Positions 33,924 to 36,697 of a DNA stretch of 36,697 nucleotides are shown here, one piece after another (the first letter of the stretch is position 1; every line of letters begins with the position of its first letter). The notes below the pieces were generated by a model. It was not told where the DNA came from, searched no databases, and saw nothing but the letters and a program-made list of their open reading frames with translations. This stretch comes from CAIKZZ01 sp035524595 (lineage in GTDB: Bacteria > Pseudomonadota > Gammaproteobacteria > Steroidobacterales > Steroidobacteraceae), in the NCBI GenBank assembly GCA_035524595.1, contig DATKOP010000029.1, positions 1-36,697 of the forward strand. The letters are read 5' to 3'. Made by a program: the position numbers and the translations under genes.

Positions 33924-35009
33924 GTGGCGCGCCGCAAGTTCGACGTCTTCAGCATGTCGTTCCTCGACGCGATCTGCTGCGGCTTCGGCTCGGTGGTGCT
34001 GATCTTCATGCTGATCACCGCGCAGGGCAATTCGCACGTCAAGAAGGTCACCGACGACCGCCGCTCGGAGGCGCTCTTGGTCGAGCAGCAGCGGCTCGAC
34101 GCGCAGAAGAACCTCGCCGAGCTCAGGAACTCGCTCGAGGTGCTCGACAGGGCCAAGGTGACCACCGCGGGGCTGTCGGAGCGGGTGCTCGCCGAGCTCG
34201 AGGCCGCGAAGCAGGAGCTGGCCGAGTCCGAGAACGAGACGCTGGCGCGGCGCGCCCGGCTCGAGCAGCTCAAGGCCGACATCGCCTCGCTCGAGCAGAG
34301 CGCCAAGCGCCTCGAGGACCAGGCCGCCAAGCCCGGCGGCGGGGCCTCGGTGCACGGCTTCAAGGGCACCGGCGACCGGCTGTACCTGACCGGCATGCGG
34401 GTCGGCGGCCAGCACGTGCTGATCCTGGTCGACGCCTCGGCGAGCATGCTCGACGAGACGCTGGTCAACATCCTGCGCATGCGCAACATGTCCGACGAGA
34501 AGAAGCTGCGCTCCGAGAAGTGGCGCCAGGCGGTCTCGATCGCCGACTGGATCTCGACCCAGATCCCGACCAGCGCCCAGTTCCAGATCTACACCTTCAA
34601 TACGCGCCCGGAGCCGCTGGTCGAGGGCAGCGCCGGGCAGTGGCTCAAGCTCGACGGGCCGACGCTCGAGAAGGCGCTGAACCGGCTCAGAAAGATCGTG
34701 CCCAGGGACGGCACCAGCCTCGAGAACGCCTTCGCGGTCGCCAAGCAGCTGAACCCGCAGCCCGACAACCTGATCCTGATCACCGACGGCCTGCCGACGC
34801 AGGGCGCGCAGCCGCCGACCAAGAAGCTCGCCGACGGCGACGACCGGCTGCGGTTCTTCGAGCGCGCGATCGCGGCGCTGCCGAAGAAGCTGCCGGTCAG
34901 CACCATCCTGCTGCCGATGGAGGGCGACCCGGCCGCACCGAGCGCGTTCTGGAACCTGGCCAAGGCGACGCAGGGCTCGTTCATGGCGCCGTCGCGGGAC
35001 TGGCCGTGA
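33924..35009 (+). CDS. Membrane-anchored VWA protein with ExbD-like N-terminus, copy 1 (cluster gene 9)
   Basis: The protein has 361 aa from GTG 33924 (GAGGAG about 10 bases upstream). Residues 9-19 are FSMSFLDAICC; D15 begins a single TM helix (about 12-32) as the proton-carrying Asp does in ExbD/TolR. A coiled coil (about 45-136) follows. The VWA domain (about 160-361) has an intact metal-ion site: D170-x-S172-x-S174 (DASAS), a Thr in GTSLENAF and an Asp in ITDGLP. With the N-terminus inside, the coiled coil and VWA domain are periplasmic. It probably pairs with the TolQ-like subunit encoded two genes upstream; that is inference. Confidence 0.9.
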   Translation: MARRKFDVFSMSFLDAICCGFGSVVLIFMLITAQGNSHVKKVTDDRRSEALLVEQQRLDAQKNLAELRNSLEVLDRAKVTTAGLSERVLAELEAAKQELAESENETLARRARLEQLKADIASLEQSAKRLEDQAAKPGGGASVHGFKGTGDRLYLTGMRVGGQHVLILVDASASMLDETLVNILRMRNMSDEKKLRSEKWRQAVSIADWISTQIPTSAQFQIYTFNTRPEPLVEGSAGQWLKLDGPTLEKALNRLRKIVPRDGTSLENAFAVAKQLNPQPDNLILITDGLPTQGAQPPTKKLADGDDRLRFFERAIAALPKKLPVSTILLPMEGDPAAPSAFWNLAKATQGSFMAPSRDWP

Positions 35010-35034
35010 GCGGCCGCGGCGCAGCGGAGGCCGC

Positions 35035-36060
35035 GTGAGCCGCGCCGCGACCGCCTCCGGCGGCGTGCGCGGCAGCCGGCGCCGCGACCGCGACTTCCAG
35101 GTGTTCAGCATGTCGTTCCTGGACGCGATCTGCTGCGCCTTCGGCGCGCTGATCCTGATCATGGTGCTGGCGCAGGTCGGCCGGCCGAAGGTCATCCAGG
35201 CGATCGACACGGACCTGAGCGGCCTGATCGCCAAGGACGAGGCGACGCTCGCCGAGCTGCGCGGCGAGACCGAGCGGCTGTCGCGCGACCTGCTCGGCCG
35301 CAAGGAGCAGGTCGCCGAGCTCAAGGACAAGGTCGCGCGGCTGCAGGGCGAGCTGTCGAAGATCAAGGGCCAGTACCACGCCTCGAAGCAGGACGCGGCG
35401 GTCGCCGCCGAGCTCGAGGGCAAGCTGTCGGCGGCGCAGCAGACGCTGACCTCGGAGATGGAGCGCCTGCTCGGCCAGAACTTCAAGCGCGCCAAGGACG
35501 CGCCGATCGGCGGCGTGCCGGTCGACAGCGAGTACGTCATCTTCCTGATCGACACCTCGGGCTCGATGCAGAGCTACAGCTGGGGCCTCGCCAAGCAGAA
35601 GCTGCGCGAGGTGCTGGAGATGTACCCGCACCTGAAGGGCATCCAGGTGATGTCCGACCAAGGCTACTACATGTTCGCGGAGTACCGCGGCAAGTGGATC
35701 CCGGACACGCCGGCGCGGCGCAAGGCGATCCTCGACTCGTTCAACGGCTGGAACGCGTTCTCGGCCTCGAGCCCGGCCGAGGGCATCATCACGGCGATCC
35801 GCACCTTCTGGACGCCGGAGCACAAGATCAGCATCTACGTGTTCGGCGACGAGTTCACCGGGCCCTCGATCCAGCAGGTCGTCGACACGGTCGACCGCAT
35901 CAACCGCAACGACCAGACCGGCGAGCGCGCGGTGCGCATACACTACATCGGCTTCCCGCTCGACCCGCAGTACCCGCAGTTCACCAACATCCGGCTGGCG
36001 CAGCTGATGCGGATCATCTGCCAGCGCAACGGCGGCTCCTTCGTCGGGCTCGTACGCTAG
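35035..36060 (+). CDS. Membrane-anchored VWA protein with ExbD-like N-terminus, copy 2 (cluster gene 10)
   Basis: The protein has 341 aa from GTG 35035, with GGAGG 5 bases upstream. FSMSFLDAICC recurs at 24-34 with D30 at the start of the TM helix (27-46). A longer Arg-rich N-terminus (1-20) precedes it, and a coiled coil (about 60-145) follows. The VWA domain (164-341) has DTSGS (D173/S175/S177). The shared membrane segment and layout make it a tandem paralogue of the preceding gene, but the VWA parts are well diverged. The pair could form a heterodimer, as two ExbD-like chains are needed inside one TolQ-type pentamer. Confidence 0.9.
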   Translation: MSRAATASGGVRGSRRRDRDFQVFSMSFLDAICCAFGALILIMVLAQVGRPKVIQAIDTDLSGLIAKDEATLAELRGETERLSRDLLGRKEQVAELKDKVARLQGELSKIKGQYHASKQDAAVAAELEGKLSAAQQTLTSEMERLLGQNFKRAKDAPIGGVPVDSEYVIFLIDTSGSMQSYSWGLAKQKLREVLEMYPHLKGIQVMSDQGYYMFAEYRGKWIPDTPARRKAILDSFNGWNAFSASSPAEGIITAIRTFWTPEHKISIYVFGDEFTGPSIQQVVDTVDRINRNDQTGERAVRIHYIGFPLDPQYPQFTNIRLAQLMRIICQRNGGSFVGLVR

Positions 36061-36076
36061 CAGCAGGAGGGGGACG

Positions 36077-36697
36077 GTGGTGCACGGCGGGCGGATCCTG
36101 GCGGTGACGGCGGCAGCGGCGGCACTCGTCGCGCTCGCCGGCTGCGGCGGCGTCAAGGTGCAGGCGGAGACGCAGCTGCCGCGGCCGCTGGTCGACGAGC
36201 TGCCGCTGCGCGCCGGCCTGCACTTCAGCCCGGAGTTCCGCGCCTACGAGGTGCACGAGAAGCGCTGGAGCACGCAGTGGACCGTGACCCTCGGTCCCGG
36301 GCACGTCGCCGCGATCGAGCGGCTGGCGAAGGCGATGTTCGCCGGCGTCGTGCCGGTGCCGGAGCTCGCCAAGCCGCCGGCCGGCCTCGACGTGATCCTC
36401 GAGCCGCGCTTCGAGGAGTACTCGTTCCTGACGCCGCGCGACGCCGGCGCGGAGATCTTCGCGGTCACGATCAAGTACCGGATCAACATCTACGATGGCC
36501 AGGCGCGGCTGATCGACTCGCTGGTGCTGACGGGCTTCGGCAACGAGCTCGCCGGCAGCCTGTCGAGCAGCGCGCCGCTCGCGGTCGCGACCCGCAAGGC
36601 CATGCGCGATGCCGGCGCCAAGTTCGCGGCGGAGTTCCCCGACCAGCTCGTGATCAGGAAGCTCGCCCGCCACGAGGCCGTCGAGCCGATCGCGACC
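36077..36697 (+). CDS. Predicted lipoprotein of unknown function, 3' truncated (cluster gene 11)
   Basis: An open frame runs from GTG 36077 to the right edge of the window (207 codons, no stop). AGGAGG lies 7 bases upstream, and GTG 36080 is an alternative start in the same frame. The signal ends LVALAGC with C23 lipidated. The visible part is a mixed alpha/beta chain (RPLVDELPLRAGLHFSPEF, WTVTLGPGHVAAIERLAKAM, IKYRINIYDGQARLIDS) that resembles small outer-membrane lipoproteins of undefined role. It follows the second VWA gene by 16 bases, so it is part of the same operon, which continues beyond the window. Confidence 0.85.
   Translation, partial: MVHGGRILAVTAAAAALVALAGCGGVKVQAETQLPRPLVDELPLRAGLHFSPEFRAYEVHEKRWSTQWTVTLGPGHVAAIERLAKAMFAGVVPVPELAKPPAGLDVILEPRFEEYSFLTPRDAGAEIFAVTIKYRINIYDGQARLIDSLVLTGFGNELAGSLSSSAPLAVATRKAMRDAGAKFAAEFPDQLVIRKLARHEAVEPIAT

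Noticed and set aside
32529..35555. A 1008-codon open frame on the minus strand across the FHA and VWA genes
   Set aside because: The plus-strand frames hold intact FHA, VWA and TM motifs. The minus translation is Arg/Ala/Gly-rich without motifs.
22823..36697. The envelope cluster as a type VI secretion, Zorya or MoxR-VWA system
   Set aside because: Kinase/FHA, MotA-like and VWA genes recall these, but there are no TssB/C/K/M, ClpV, ZorC/D helicase or AAA+ MoxR genes in view.

Overview
The window is chromosomal DNA of very high G+C, with C or G at almost every third codon position. Genes are tightly packed, often with 4-base ATGA or GTGA overlaps, and GTG and TTG starts are frequent. An OmpW-type porin, an UrcA-family protein, a long IlvA with two ACT-like domains, a PA0069-type radical SAM gene and a CTGT-N8-ACAG LexA box together suggest a Gammaproteobacterium, or possibly a Betaproteobacterium, of the Xanthomonadales/Nevskiales/Steroidobacter kind. 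This placement is inference. I see no rRNA, tRNA, transposase, integrase or CRISPR array.

Region 1 (1 to about 5 kb): the tail of an unidentified gene is followed by a SUMF1-fold protein and a SCO copper chaperone, which overlap by 4 bases. A class I cytochrome c gene converges on them. Then come three overlapping minus-strand genes for a MacAB/LolCDE-type exporter: fusion protein, permease and ATPase.

Region 2 (5 to 22.7 kb) is mostly housekeeping and envelope genes. It holds an S1/P1 nuclease, an SDR oxidoreductase, an M23 peptidase, MsrB, an S9 prolyl-oligopeptidase-type peptidase, an ABC-2 exporter pair, OmpW, a glycine-zipper protein, an UrcA protein, an alpha/beta-hydrolase-fold protein that has lost its nucleophile, IlvA, a histone H1-like protein and a second, intact hydrolase. 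It ends with an unrecognised three-repeat protein, an MFS transporter and a radical SAM protein with an SOS box against its start codon. OmpW and UrcA are each followed by a clear intrinsic terminator on the minus strand.

Region 3 (22.8 kb to the right edge) is the most interesting part. At least eleven plus-strand genes, closely spaced, appear to form one envelope system. They are five lipoproteins (one with a 30-serine run and a long Gly/Ala-rich tether, one cut by the window edge), a Ser/Thr-kinase/TM/TPR protein, a degenerate-FHA/TM/PEGA/SUMF1 protein, a MotA/TolQ/ExbB-like channel subunit, an Hsp70-like plus FHA protein, and two tandem von Willebrand A (VWA) proteins. The two VWA proteins share an N-terminal membrane segment with an acidic residue near its start, as in ExbD/TolR. 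My working model is a phospho-signalled inner-membrane complex, possibly driven by the proton gradient, that acts on periplasmic or outer-membrane lipoproteins through VWA, PEGA and SUMF1 modules. The domain calls are read from the sequence; the joint function is inference.
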